Of a stretch of 64,000 bases of DNA, positions 27,193 through 35,318 are shown piece after piece (within the stretch, counting starts at the first letter, position 1; each line of letters opens with the position of its first letter). The DNA lies in NCBI GenBank assembly GCA_964458415.1, contig CAYWIT010000015.1, forward strand, positions 5,287 to 69,286, in the 5' to 3' direction. The stretch comes from CAYWIT01 sp964458415. Its GTDB lineage: Bacteria > Pseudomonadota > Alphaproteobacteria > Micavibrionales > UBA2020. The notes beneath the pieces were generated by a model, which did no database searches, was not told the origin of the DNA, and saw only the letters and a list, made by a program, of their open reading frames with translations. The translations under genes were made by a program, and so were the position numbers.

Positions 27193-27606
27193 TCAACGCA
27201 AGGGGCTGTAGCGATAGAAACCGCTGATCCGCCGGCTCCAGCGGTTTTCACGGTAACGTTCAATGACGCTGTTGATATTCCATTCGATATGCAGCATCTG
27301 GCCATCGCCAAGGACAAGACCGACATGCATGGGCTGGCCATTCAGTCGCAGGAGAATCAGGTCGCCAAGAATTTCCGTGTCGGCAGGAATGGCTTGCCAG
27401 AGAAGGGCTTCCCTTGTGATCAGTGCGCCAATACGGGCGGTTTCCGTTGTGCGGTCATATTCATGGACATAAGAGGGCAGGGCTATGCCGAATTGCTCTG
27501 CCAAAACCAGTCGTGTCAGACCCCAGCAATCAAGCCCGCTGCGGTCCCGGCCATGATCCTTGAAGGGCAGTCCGATATAATGTCCTGCCCAGAATGGAAT
27601 GGGCAT
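27193..27606 (-). CDS. NlpC/P60 family tail peptidase
   Basis: 137 residues with catalytic Cys in LDCWGLTRL and His in MHVGLVLGDGQ, a second histidine in MLHIEW. Equivalent to RcGTA gp14 and other tail-associated cell-wall peptidases, used to open the recipient peptidoglycan. Located directly before the tail-tip gene as in GTAs. Confidence 0.88.
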   Translation of the reverse strand: MPIPFWAGHYIGLPFKDHGRDRSGLDCWGLTRLVLAEQFGIALPSYVHEYDRTTETARIGALITREALLWQAIPADTEILGDLILLRLNGQPMHVGLVLGDGQMLHIEWNINSVIERYRENRWSRRISGFYRYSPLR

Positions 27607-27630
27607 GGAGGCTGTGCTTTCTGGAATTGA

Positions 27631-27661
27631 AAAACCCGCCGGATTGCTCCAGACGGGTTTT
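27631..27661 (-). terminator. Rho-independent terminator of the moron-like gene
   Basis: Perfect 8-bp stem AAAACCCG (27631-27638) and CGGGTTTT (27654-27661), 15-base loop, with the T-rich arm facing minus-strand transcription. It lies between the 94-residue insert gene and the NlpC/P60 gene, so some readthrough must be allowed for downstream tail genes. Confidence 0.7.
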
Positions 27662-27687
27662 CAGAAGAATAAAGGTAAAGAGTTGTG

Positions 27688-27972
27688 TCAGCTCATCATG
27701 CCGGTTGTTGGTTTGACGGTGCGGGATTGTGCCGGTTTCATTTCAGTGGCCGTGGAAGACAATTTGGCAACATAAGACTGGAATTTTTCCGGATTTGTTT
27801 TATCTGGATTAGCGGCGACATAGTCATTCATGCCCTTGATGGTGGCTTGCGCGTTTTGCGAGAGGCCGCCGCGGGTATCTTCTCCAATCAGGGAAAGGGA
27901 TCCCAGCAGGTATTTCCCCGCCTCTGTATTGGTTGCACCGCTAACGAATTGCGATTTGATACCACCGTTCAT
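27688..27972 (-). CDS. Moron-like small protein of unknown function
   Basis: 94 residues, polar, no signal peptide or membrane helix, Thr/Ser/Lys-rich tail. I recognise no domain. GGAGGG precedes the ATG. It has an AT-rich 169-base upstream region and a terminator downstream, unlike the tightly packed tail genes around it, which suggests an independently transcribed insertion (moron). Confidence 0.7.
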   Translation of the reverse strand: MNGGIKSQFVSGATNTEAGKYLLGSLSLIGEDTRGGLSQNAQATIKGMNDYVAANPDKTNPEKFQSYVAKLSSTATEMKPAQSRTVKPTTGMMS

Positions 27973-28141
27973 ATTTCAAGCCCTCCAGCCCGTCGTTTGC
28001 TTACGGGACAGTTTCAAACTGTTTGATTAACCGCCCGATTATTAGCTTATTTTTACTACTTTATCCCAGTTTTTTAAATTTTACCATAAGAAAAATAAAC
28101 AAAATATGAATACTATGAAAAAAGTGTGTTACCTCAAGATG
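27973..28141 (-). promoter_or_regulatory. AT-rich gap, probable promoter region of the insert gene
   Basis: The only long gap in the tail module. It is markedly AT-rich between about 28025 and 28135 and carries several TAAAAT/TAATAA-like -10 candidates on the minus strand. No single -35/-10 pair with good spacing stands out. Confidence 0.35.
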
Positions 28142-28615
28142 TTAGAATAACCCCGGGAACAGGCTGGGAGAGAAGCTTGCCGCTGGAAAAGGCTCTGTTG
28201 TGAAGTCTTCAAGCGTCAGATTCCCGGCAACAACTTGCGAATCGTAGGTGACGTCGGTCAGGCGAAAATCGGTAAATGCGGCTTCGACGGTTTCCGGTTC
28301 CGCGGCACGGACAATCTCGATCAGAACGGAAGGCGAGGACGTCAGGCTGCGGACCGCCGCCACAATCTGGCGATCAATATTGTCAATGACCAGATGGGCG
28401 CGTGGAGTCCTGTTATCGTCATCATCCGGCAGGCTCAGCTCAAAAGGAAAGGGAACAAAGCTGTTGCCGCGGCTGAGGGTGATGACGGCATCGCTCGTGA
28501 CGCGGAGGGGCTCCGTCAGGGCTTCATGGGAAAGCGTGAGCAAAATCAGAAAGGCTTCGCTGGTCTCGGGCGCATAGAGCGCCTGCCGGGTGGAGAGAGT
28601 AATATTGCGGCTCAT
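28142..28615 (-). CDS. DUF1833-family minor tail protein
   Basis: 157 residues beginning with LSTRQALYAPETSEAFLILL, a pattern I associate with DUF1833 phage tail proteins. Beta-rich, with PRAHLVIDNIDRQIVAAVR in the middle. Position matches the distal-tail genes between tape measure and NlpC/P60. The start overlaps the preceding stop by four bases. Confidence 0.75.
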   Translation of the reverse strand: MSRNITLSTRQALYAPETSEAFLILLTLSHEALTEPLRVTSDAVITLSRGNSFVPFPFELSLPDDDDNRTPRAHLVIDNIDRQIVAAVRSLTSSPSVLIEIVRAAEPETVEAAFTDFRLTDVTYDSQVVAGNLTLEDFTTEPFPAASFSPSLFPGLF

Positions 28616-28962
28616 GGCAAAATCTCCAGAGAGAGAAGAACGCGGTAATAGGAACCGTTGACGGCAGCATATTCCGGCGGATTGATGAACCTGCAGGACA
28701 GCGTGTCCCCCGTTCGCGGATGGCTAAAGTCAAAGGCCAGCGCTCCACCCGAGAGCGTCGTGGTATAAAAATTGTCAAGAATGCCTGCCTGCGCGCTGTT
28801 CAGAAGGTATCCGAAAGAAATTTTGCGGATGGCCGCCGTTGTCCGTTGCCGGACTTTTGCTGGCCCTTGCTCCATCTCGGTACGCAGAACGGTGGCAGGG
28901 AGGGTTTCATGAAAATTGTCGAGCAGCGGTGAAACGGGCAGCGTAGCAGGCCATTGTGGCAT
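28612..28962 (-). CDS. Minor tail protein
   Basis: 116 residues, compact, beta-rich. It begins MPQWPATLPVSPLLDNFHET and contains LNSAQAGILDNFYTTTLSGG and a C-terminal YYRVLLSLEILP, a pattern resembling short phage minor tail (M-like or DUF2460-type) proteins. Lies between tape measure and DUF1833 genes and is coupled to the latter by a four-base overlap. Confidence 0.7.
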   Translation of the reverse strand: MPQWPATLPVSPLLDNFHETLPATVLRTEMEQGPAKVRQRTTAAIRKISFGYLLNSAQAGILDNFYTTTLSGGALAFDFSHPRTGDTLSCRFINPPEYAAVNGSYYRVLLSLEILP

Positions 28963-28974
28963 AGACTATTCTCC

Positions 28975-29463
28975 TTATCGGCCGGTCAGATCTGGGGCCA
29001 GCCCAAAAAGGGAGCGCAAGACGCCGGAAGTCTGACGGCCGCGCAAAAGACTGTTGGCCACCATTTGGTCAATTGTAATCTCCAGATATTTTCTGTCATC
29101 CGAGGTAGAAAGTTCACGTGCCGTTACGCTTGTCTGGGTATTGTTATTGATGACCACAGTGATCCCGCCATCGGCACCTCCGGCAGTCCGGCCGTTTTGC
29201 GGCAGCGGAAGACCAAGGATAGCGCTGATCACATGAGGAAGTTCGTGCCGTGCAACGCCGTCCAGGGTGCCGGCGATAATATCCCGTTCGGGTTTTCGCG
29301 GGGCCGTTGATTGTGCGGCGGACAGGGATTGCGTCAGCGCTTTGAAAAGCGGATGAAGTCCGTTTTCGGCCAGACCGCGCAGCGATTCCTGCAGGGCGCC
29401 GGTTTTATCCTTCATGTCGTCGAGGGCCCGGGAAAGGCTATTCGTTTCTTCAGACAGCGGCAT
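28975..29463 (-). CDS. Very short tape-measure-like tail protein
   Basis: 162 residues. The N-terminal 65 residues form an amphipathic helix (SLSRALDDMKDKTGALQESL); the C-terminus (VVINNNTQTSVTARE ... LEITIDQMVANSLLRG) matches the C-terminal end of longer phage tape-measure proteins. The long central helical ruler and hydrophobic segments are missing. Position after the two tail-assembly chaperones confirms the slot. RcGTA also has a short one, but this is shorter still. Confidence 0.72.
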   Translation of the reverse strand: MPLSEETNSLSRALDDMKDKTGALQESLRGLAENGLHPLFKALTQSLSAAQSTAPRKPERDIIAGTLDGVARHELPHVISAILGLPLPQNGRTAGGADGGITVVINNNTQTSVTARELSTSDDRKYLEITIDQMVANSLLRGRQTSGVLRSLFGLAPDLTGR

Positions 29464-29678
29464 TATATATTTCCTTTATGTTCCGGATTGTCAGGAAAGC
29501 GGTGCATCAGCGCTTGCAGCGTGGACAGCGGTGGCGGGCGGCCGCCGGATTCATTTTGCGTGTGGTAGCGGCGGAATCCGGCCAGCGCATCGCGGATATC
29601 CTCTAGGCTCGCGTCCTGCATGACGGTTTTTGGTGGCCAGCCCAGAACACCCATCATAAATCCGCGGAGGCCCCTCAA
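29463..29678 (-). CDS. Phage tail assembly chaperone (DUF2376-like)
   Basis: 71 residues with GVLGWPPKTVMQDASLEDIRDAL, the signature of the small GTA/phage tail assembly chaperone (gp10.1-type) containing a WPP motif. It overlaps the tape-measure start by one base. Assists tail-tube assembly around the tape measure. Confidence 0.8.
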   Translation of the reverse strand: MRGLRGFMMGVLGWPPKTVMQDASLEDIRDALAGFRRYHTQNESGGRPPPLSTLQALMHRFPDNPEHKGNI

Positions 29679-29701
29679 ATCGCTCTGGCGGCCCGGGCTG
29701 C

Positions 29702-30025
29702 TCAGCGCTCCCCCGGCGGGGAGACCCCTATTTCCTGCAAAGGGGAAATCAGCTGGACAAGGATTTGTGCCAAAAGAACGGGAGCGGTTACAGGCGGACG
29801 CCCCAAAAAAAATTCTGCCAGCGCCGTCTTTTCAATTTTTGCACCGGTCAGGAGATAGACGTCATGCAGGATATCGATAATTTCCGTCAGGGGCAGGGCC
29901 TGTTTGGCCAGCTGCTCTGCCAATAGAAAAACATTGCCGTTGTCCTGTTCCAGACGGGAGACAAGCGCCAATGTTGTGTGCAGCATGATCTGTCCGTCCG
30001 GCAGGGGAAGCTTCAGAGCGTTCAT
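29702..30025 (-). CDS. GTA-type tail tube chaperone (GTA TAC)
   Basis: 107 residues, helical, with LPDGQIMLHTTLALVSRLEQ and a middle TEIIDILHDVYLLTG; matches the GTA tail-assembly chaperone slot (rcGTA gp10). Located two bases after the tail tube gene and before the second chaperone. Confidence 0.78.
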   Translation of the reverse strand: MNALKLPLPDGQIMLHTTLALVSRLEQDNGNVFLLAEQLAKQALPLTEIIDILHDVYLLTGAKIEKTALAEFFLGRPPVTAPVLLAQILVQLISPLQEIGVSPPGER

Positions 30026-30027
30026 GG

Positions 30028-30444
30028 TCAGGCTCCCGGTGTAAAGCTGCCGTTGCCGCTGCGCAGCAGCGTCAGGCTAAATGCTTCGAGACCCTCGGCG
30101 CTGCCGCTGCGGGCATAGGCGTCGATGACAAAGGCGGCTTGATAATTGTCCCCGTTGGGGAAGAAAAGAGCGTAGTTTTTGACGCTGCGGTCAAAAGCTG
30201 CGGCGCGCAGCAGCTCTTCGGCCGCGCTGTCCTTGAAAAGTCCGTCAAGGGCAATTCTCAGGCTTTGTACGCCGGCATCGGCAATGAAGTGCTGGATGCC
30301 GCCGCTGTCCATTGTTGTTCCGTCCGCAGGCGCGTTGTTCAGGCTGATCGAAGCCGTGCGGGCGGCGCCGATCGTCGTGAATATTTCCGGGGAACCGCCA
30401 TCGCCGATTTTGAGCAGAAGGTCGCGGCCTTTTTGTAGGGACAT
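30028..30444 (-). CDS. Major tail protein, TP901-1 family
   Basis: 138 residues. N-terminal QKGRDLLLKIGDGGSPEIFT and the middle GIQHFIADAGVQSLRIALDG are typical of the TP901-1/GTA major tail tube subunit, which polymerises into the non-contractile tail tube. Preceded by the tail terminator and followed by chaperones, the standard order. Confidence 0.9.
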   Translation of the reverse strand: MSLQKGRDLLLKIGDGGSPEIFTTIGAARTASISLNNAPADGTTMDSGGIQHFIADAGVQSLRIALDGLFKDSAAEELLRAAAFDRSVKNYALFFPNGDNYQAAFVIDAYARSGSAEGLEAFSLTLLRSGNGSFTPGA

Positions 30445-30456
30445 GGATATACTCCT

Positions 30457-30870
30457 TTAAAGCGGGTCGAGGATGATGCGGAAACGCAGGATTCCGTGGC
30501 GGGTCGCGCCGTCACTTTCCAGCAAGGTTGCGGCCTCAAGGGATTGGCAAAGAACCAATTGATAAGCGTCTACGGGAAAATCCGCGTTTTCCAGAGCCGC
30601 CGCAATGGCGGCCATTATATTCTGAATTTCGGCAAAACCATAATAACGGCTATAGCTATGGATATTAAGATGAATATCATGACTGGTTCCGTTCTGGGTC
30701 CTGAGCGCGGTTTGCGTCATTTCTCCCAAAGCGACATAAGGAAATTCCGTACCGGCAGGCACATGGTCAAGAATGCTGGCGGTGCCGGCGGCAAGAAGCG
30801 CCGTCAGCGGGGCGTTTGTAATCAGGCGGTCATAAACGGCGCTCTGAAGATTGGAAAGCGGGGCTGTCAT
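30457..30870 (-). CDS. Tail terminator/completion protein (DUF3168)
   Basis: 137 residues matching DUF3168 (RcGTA gp8 position): LQSAVYDRLITNAPLTALL, FPYVALGEMT and IHSYSRYYGFAEIQNIMAAI. Caps the tail tube and joins it to the head. The convergent Sel1 gene lies between this gene and the upstream stopper. Confidence 0.88.
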   Translation of the reverse strand: MTAPLSNLQSAVYDRLITNAPLTALLAAGTASILDHVPAGTEFPYVALGEMTQTALRTQNGTSHDIHLNIHSYSRYYGFAEIQNIMAAIAAALENADFPVDAYQLVLCQSLEAATLLESDGATRHGILRFRIILDPL

Positions 30871-30943
30871 GATATCTGGCCTTTGAAAGTTTGGTAAAAA
30901 CGCTTATTTTTAAACAAGGTTGTTTTATTGTCCGGAGGGCTTC

Positions 30944-31645
30944 ATGGCAAAGCGCTACTTTTTTCAGGGTCTGCTTGTGGCGGCAGCCCTTTCGTTTTTT
31001 TCAGTCAATAGCGCCTGGGCCAGTTTTGAACAGGGCAAGGAGGCCTATGAACGCAAGAACTGGCAGCAGGCTATTTATTATCTTCGCCCGCTTGCCGAAT
31101 CCGGCGATGCGCGCGCCATGATTGTTTTGGGCAACATGTATAGTCAGGGCCTTGGCGTCGCGCAGGATGACAAAGAGGCCTTTTCGCTTTACCTCAAAGC
31201 TGCAAGATTGAATCATCCGGATGCCATGGCTGCTGTTGGCGCGATGTACCAGCAGGGGCGTGGAACAGCCAAAAATCTGAAATACGCTCTGGGGTGGTAT
31301 GGCCGCGCTGCACAAGCCGGGCAAAATGCCGCGGCCACTCTTTACGCCATGCTTCTTTACAGGGGAAACAGAAGCGATGACAAGGCGCAGGAATTAATCC
31401 CCGATCATGTTGAATCCTATAAGTGGTTTACGATTGCCGCCCGTCAGACGCAGAATAAAAAAACGCAGGCTACATTGCGGCAGATGGCAAGCAAGGTGGC
31501 GGAGAACCTCGCCCATGCGGATATTGCCAAAGCGGATAGTGCGGCGACGGTATGGAAGCCTGTTGCCACGGAAGCCCTCGGCCCTTTTCCAGAGGAGGCT
31601 GATTCTGCCGCAGAGGATTCTAAGGCGCCCTTACCTCCGCAATAA
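30944..31645 (+). CDS. Secreted Sel1-repeat protein inside the phage cluster
   Basis: 233 residues. Signal peptide MAKRYFFQGLLVAAALSFFS..., cleavage near AWA-S (residue 26), then Sel1/TPR-like repeats (AMIVLGNMYSQGLGVAQDDK; AMAAVGAMYQQGRGTAKNLK; WYGRAAQAGQ) and an Ala/Pro/Glu-rich tail. Start chosen at 30944 with GGAGGG at 30934-30939. It is the only plus-strand gene in the cluster and its end overlaps the stopper gene by 26 bases. Not a known structural phage protein; a bacterial periplasmic scaffold or adaptor is likely. Confidence 0.9.
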   Translation: MAKRYFFQGLLVAAALSFFSVNSAWASFEQGKEAYERKNWQQAIYYLRPLAESGDARAMIVLGNMYSQGLGVAQDDKEAFSLYLKAARLNHPDAMAAVGAMYQQGRGTAKNLKYALGWYGRAAQAGQNAAATLYAMLLYRGNRSDDKAQELIPDHVESYKWFTIAARQTQNKKTQATLRQMASKVAENLAHADIAKADSAATVWKPVATEALGPFPEEADSAAEDSKAPLPPQ

Positions 31646-31946
31646 TAACCAGATATTCCAGACGGCTGTCGCGCGGAAGAAGCGAGATAATATTATAAAT
31701 CCGTGTCCCGTCGGTCAGCCGCATGTCGGTCGTGATATCAACGCGGTGACGGATGATAATGCGATGTGTGGCGCGCGTGGCAATCTGCCGGAAGCGAAGT
31801 TCCTCCCGAAAAGTCAACGGTGCAATTTCAGCAAAGACTTCCGGATCAGCGGGAATGTCCTGCCAGCTCACGGCGAAGCCGCCGCTGCTGTCGGGCGTCC
31901 TGATTTCGCGCTGGACGGTCAGGCGTTCGCGGAGCCGGCCGATCAT
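31620..31946 (-). CDS. Head closure/stopper protein
   Basis: 108 residues matching the phage head-tail joining (SPP1 gp16, GTA gp7) family: RLRERLTVQREIRTPDSSGG, THRIIIRHRVDITTDMR and the final LVIIAEVR. Seals the filled capsid and connects to the tail. Start overlaps the connector stop by four bases. Confidence 0.9.
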   Translation of the reverse strand: MIGRLRERLTVQREIRTPDSSGGFAVSWQDIPADPEVFAEIAPLTFREELRFRQIATRATHRIIIRHRVDITTDMRLTDGTRIYNIISLLPRDSRLEYLVIIAEVRAP

Positions 31947-32581
31947 GACAGCCCCATTCTTTTAAAGGGTTGAAACATGTTCTGTGCGCCGGAAGTGGCG
32001 AGGGCCGTTGCTGCTTCATCGCCGCGGTGCGTGTAAAGATGGGCCGCCAGCTGGCGGATTCCTTGACGCAGGGCAGCCGGAATTTTTTCCGGTGTCGCGC
32101 CATATCCGGCCCTGAACTGGATCTCGATGCCGCTGGCATTTCTGCCCGGCGTGGGCGGGCTTATGCCGGATTTCAAGACAATCCGCCCCGGGATTCCGGC
32201 ATTGTCGGCAAAATAGGATGCGGCGGGATATTCCGTTGCGGTATTGTCTTCCGCGTAAATATTGATGCGGATCACGGAGACAAGTGGCGGGTGAGGCAGC
32301 ACAAGAACCGAGGGGGCTGAAAGCCGCGCGCCTTCGCGCAGCCCGTCCCACCAAGATTCGCAGGCTTTGCCGGGCCAGCAGTCTAGATAAAGGCTATAGC
32401 TGCGGGTAATCAGCGCGCAGCCCGTAAATTGCTCGCAACTCTGCCGCGCGGCAGCGATCAAACCGGCCAGCAGGTCGTTATCGGTATCATGGTTCAGGCG
32501 CAGGTGATTTTTTAAATCGTCCAGCGTCACCGGCTCGGCGCCGGGAGCAAGGGTTTCCACAAGGCGGCAGGGGGCGGTCAT
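31943..32581 (-). CDS. Head-tail connector (adaptor) protein
   Basis: 212 residues of the gp6-like/phiE125 gp8 family. N-terminal LVETLAPGAEPVTLDDLKNH and CEQFTGCALITRSY are typical, as is GIEIQFRAGYG; the C-terminus is helical (LRQGIRQLAAHLYTHRGD). Binds below the portal in the mature head. Confidence 0.9.
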   Translation of the reverse strand: MTAPCRLVETLAPGAEPVTLDDLKNHLRLNHDTDNDLLAGLIAAARQSCEQFTGCALITRSYSLYLDCWPGKACESWWDGLREGARLSAPSVLVLPHPPLVSVIRINIYAEDNTATEYPAASYFADNAGIPGRIVLKSGISPPTPGRNASGIEIQFRAGYGATPEKIPAALRQGIRQLAAHLYTHRGDEAATALATSGAQNMFQPFKRMGLS

Positions 32582-32604
32582 GATACTTCTCTTGAAACAG
32601 GTTT

Positions 32605-32648
32605 AAAAAAAGAGGGTGAGAGCGGGCATGTACTGGCCCCCACCCTCA
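32605..32648 (-). terminator. Rho-independent terminator after the head genes
   Basis: On the minus strand GAGGGTG (read from 32641-32647) pairs with CACCCTC (32612-32618) around a 22-base GC-rich loop, followed by seven T residues (32605-32611 complement). It lies between the 149-residue head gene and the connector, so capsid transcription can end here while tail genes depend on readthrough or another promoter. Confidence 0.8.
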
Positions 32649-32670
32649 GGCGCAGGTGGAGGTCGTCAAA

Positions 32671-33120
32671 TCAGGCATTGTCAACGGGGGTTTCATGAGC
32701 CATGCCTTTGAGCGCCAGCATCGCAATCGGGCCGCCCGTTGCAAGGGAAATGGGGGTTGCGGTCACCTTGACAAAACGCTTGCCGCCACGATATCCGATA
32801 ACATGACGCTTGTTTTCCTTGCCTGAGGCATCAATGCTGGCAAACACACCGGAAGACAGGCCTGTAAAGTTCAACACGTCTTCATCGCTGCAAGCGGCAT
32901 AGGCGCCAGGAGCGCCGGAGCCGTCATCGTCGGCCTGTTCGATTTTGAGATCGATACGTACTGATGCGCTCAGGGTATCGGCAATATTGCCGACGGCGAC
33001 GACGATGGCCAGATCCTCGAATCCCTGCAGGTCAATATCGCCGGAGTTCAGGGCGGCGGCCTGAATCGTCTGGGGGTTGAGCGGCTGGGCAATCACGACA
33101 TTATTCACGATGTTATGCAT
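32671..33120 (-). CDS. Putative head accessory/decoration protein
   Basis: 149 residues, beta-rich. Contains SVRIDLKIEQADDDGSGAPG and KRFVKVTATPISLATGGPIA. Position after the major capsid gene suggests a head decoration or accessory subunit; similar short proteins follow capsid genes in several alphaproteobacterial phages. Start at 33120 with AAGGA seven bases upstream; a structured GC-rich segment and a terminator flank the gene, hinting at expression levels tied to the capsid. Confidence 0.65.
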   Translation of the reverse strand: MHNIVNNVVIAQPLNPQTIQAAALNSGDIDLQGFEDLAIVVAVGNIADTLSASVRIDLKIEQADDDGSGAPGAYAACSDEDVLNFTGLSSGVFASIDASGKENKRHVIGYRGGKRFVKVTATPISLATGGPIAMLALKGMAHETPVDNA

Positions 33121-33150
33121 GAAAAATCCTTTCATTTATGCGTTAAAAAG

Positions 33151-33260
33151 GCTGCGGGGGGATACCTTTTCGCGGTTTTTTAAACCGGAGGCGGGAGGGG
33201 CGCCCGCATGGAAAAAGCATCCCCCGCAGCGGCGCGCCCGGTTTGGGGAGACGGCGCGCC
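33151..33260. repeat. Nested inverted repeats between capsid and head accessory genes
   Basis: An outer perfect 10-bp stem GCTGCGGGGG (33151-33160) with CCCCCGCAGC (33221-33230) encloses GCGGG (33191-33195)/CCCGC (33203-33207). Next to it two self-complementary GGCGCGCC octamers stand at 33231-33238 and 33253-33260. There is no T run, so it looks like an RNA-folding or processing element rather than a simple terminator. Confidence 0.75.
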
Positions 33261-33273
33261 AATCAGTTTAGGT

Positions 33274-34578
33274 TCAGGCAACGGCGAATTTCATCAGCTT
33301 GATAGCTTCAAAATTCACGACGTCGCCGCCGACGCGTTTTGTCGTGTAGAACTTGACATACGGCTTGGCGGTGAAACTGTCGCGCAGGATGCGGGTTCCC
33401 TGACGATCAACGATCTGATATCCGGCATTGAAATCGCCGAAAGCGATCGAAAGGCTGTTGGCTGCAATCGCCGGCATGTCCTCCGCTTCCATGACGTTGA
33501 ACCCGAGCAGCGTGCCGCCCTGTTTCATCTGGAAGTCCGGCTGCCAGAGATAGTTTCCGGCCGTATCTTTCAGCTTGCGGACTTCGGCGAGGGTGGTGCG
33601 CTTCATCATAAAGACGGCATTTTCGCGATAGGCGGATTTAAGGCCGAAGACAAGGTTGATCAGGGCATCACCCGGGTCTGTTGCGGCAAAGGCGCCGGCG
33701 GCACCGGAGGGGAGCTGCTCGATCACGGAAAATCCTGCAGCGCTGGGTGTTCCCGCGGCATAAGTCAGGAAACCGCGGGGCTTGCGTACGCCGTTTCCGC
33801 TGACAAAGGCCTCGTTCTCCATGCGGGTGAATTTTTCCGCGATTTTTCCGGCCAGCCATTCTTCGACGTTAAACAGGGCATCGTCGAGAAGTTTTTGTGT
33901 GGCGCGGGGCTCGGCATATTGTTCGTGAACGGGAATGCGGTATTCGCCGATTTTCGGTGCGGCGGTTTCCGTCCGGGTTTCCGTTTCCCCGACCCATCCG
34001 GAGGAGGCTTCATTGAGATCGTTAAAGCCCTCCAGAGCGTCCGTGCCAATAGTCAGGACATTGGCGACCTGCCGCAGCGGGGATGTTTCGCGCACCAGCG
34101 CGGCGATACGTCCGGACATGTCCGGCGTGACGGCATAACCGCCATCGGGGTCCGAGCCGACGGCAAGAGCCTTGACCTCGTCGATAGCCGAACCTGCATT
34201 GTTCTTGCGCAGGTAATTGCTGAAAGAGGATTTATACTGGCGATAGGCATCAATGCCGAGCTCGCTCTGGCTATGGCCCTTGCGTTCCAGCAGGAAGGCC
34301 TCGGCTTCTTTCCATTCATCGCCGCCCATGCCGCGCGGCGAACGGCCCAGAGCGGTTTCAATCTGGTCAACACGGCGTTTGGCGGTGTCAGCGGCGTCAA
34401 TCGCGCGGCTGATTTCGCTGTTCAGGCGGTTCACCTTCATTTCCGTCAGGGGATCGGCGGCGCCGCGGCGCTCGATTTCGCGCAAACGCTGGTCGTTGGC
34501 GTCCTTGAATGATTCAAAAGCGCGGCCAAGGTCATAAACCGTGGAACGTACGTCCGGATTACGGGTGTCATTTGTCAT
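33274..34578 (-). CDS. Major capsid protein, HK97 fold
   Basis: 434 residues. Residues 1-110 form a charged coiled-coil delta domain (RAFESFKDANDQRLREIERR) that acts as internal scaffold and is removed by the protease. The rest is HK97-like: AVTPDMSGRIAALVRETSPL, WVGETETRTETAAPKIGEY, FNVMEAEDMPAIAANSLSIA, FGDFNAGYQIVDRQGTRILR. AAAGGACACATC precedes the ATG. Corresponds to RcGTA gp5. Confidence 0.95.
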   Translation of the reverse strand: MTNDTRNPDVRSTVYDLGRAFESFKDANDQRLREIERRGAADPLTEMKVNRLNSEISRAIDAADTAKRRVDQIETALGRSPRGMGGDEWKEAEAFLLERKGHSQSELGIDAYRQYKSSFSNYLRKNNAGSAIDEVKALAVGSDPDGGYAVTPDMSGRIAALVRETSPLRQVANVLTIGTDALEGFNDLNEASSGWVGETETRTETAAPKIGEYRIPVHEQYAEPRATQKLLDDALFNVEEWLAGKIAEKFTRMENEAFVSGNGVRKPRGFLTYAAGTPSAAGFSVIEQLPSGAAGAFAATDPGDALINLVFGLKSAYRENAVFMMKRTTLAEVRKLKDTAGNYLWQPDFQMKQGGTLLGFNVMEAEDMPAIAANSLSIAFGDFNAGYQIVDRQGTRILRDSFTAKPYVKFYTTKRVGGDVVNFEAIKLMKFAVA

Positions 34579-34604
34579 GATGTGTCCTTTTGTAAGGGGG
34601 TGAT

Positions 34605-35294
34605 TTAATTTCCGGCCAGTCGCCGGAGCGTCTCCGTCAGCGCCGTAATGGCGTGAAGGTCGTCATCGTCTCCGCTTGCAGCCGCTTCCCGCGGCAGGAG
34701 GGATTTGTAGCCAAAGGAGAGAAGCCCTTTGGCTTGTTTGCGGCTCAGGCCTGCTTCCCGCAGGAAGGCCTCAAATTCACGTTCGGTGGGAACCCCTCCG
34801 GCGGCAAATGCCGATTTGACGCGCAGGATTCGTGCCGCGTCATTGGCCGGAAAGGTGACCATGGAAACCTCCAGCAGCGCGATATCCGTCAGGATACGCA
34901 CACCGGATTTTTCGTCGAAATGGGATTCTCTTGTCCTGTAACCGATCGAGAGGCCGGTGACGACATTTTCGCGCAAAAGCTTCCAGGCCTCTTTTGCCCG
35001 CGGGATATCATTGATAAAAAGCTCCCCCTTGACAAAAAGGCCGTGATTGTCCTCATGCATGTCCCGCCATGCTCCCAGCGGCTCCCGTATGTCATGCTGC
35101 CAGAGCAGCGGGGGCAATCTGTGCTCCGTCCTGAATTCCTGCAGGCTCTTGCTGAAAGCGCCTGGCGCAATCCTGTCGTGGACGGCATCGGTCATGTCAA
35201 AGACCGAGGCATATCCTTCAAAGACACCGGTTTCGGCAATGAATTTCAGTTCAAGCGGACTGTCAAAATGCGGATAAGAAAACAGGGATGTCAT
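34605..35294 (-). CDS. HK97-family prohead protease
   Basis: 229 residues. The U35-type fold is visible: EGYASVFDMTDAVHDRIAPG, catalytic His in LLWQHD and Ser in VTGLSIGYRTR, with ALLEVSMVTFPAND. Cleaves the capsid delta domain and itself during head maturation. Directly upstream of the capsid gene. The C-terminal 70 residues are a charged extension. Confidence 0.93.
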   Translation of the reverse strand: MTSLFSYPHFDSPLELKFIAETGVFEGYASVFDMTDAVHDRIAPGAFSKSLQEFRTEHRLPPLLWQHDIREPLGAWRDMHEDNHGLFVKGELFINDIPRAKEAWKLLRENVVTGLSIGYRTRESHFDEKSGVRILTDIALLEVSMVTFPANDAARILRVKSAFAAGGVPTEREFEAFLREAGLSRKQAKGLLSFGYKSLLPREAAASGDDDDLHAITALTETLRRLAGN

Positions 35295-35318
35295 ACAAGG
35301 CGCCTTTTCAGTGGAGTC

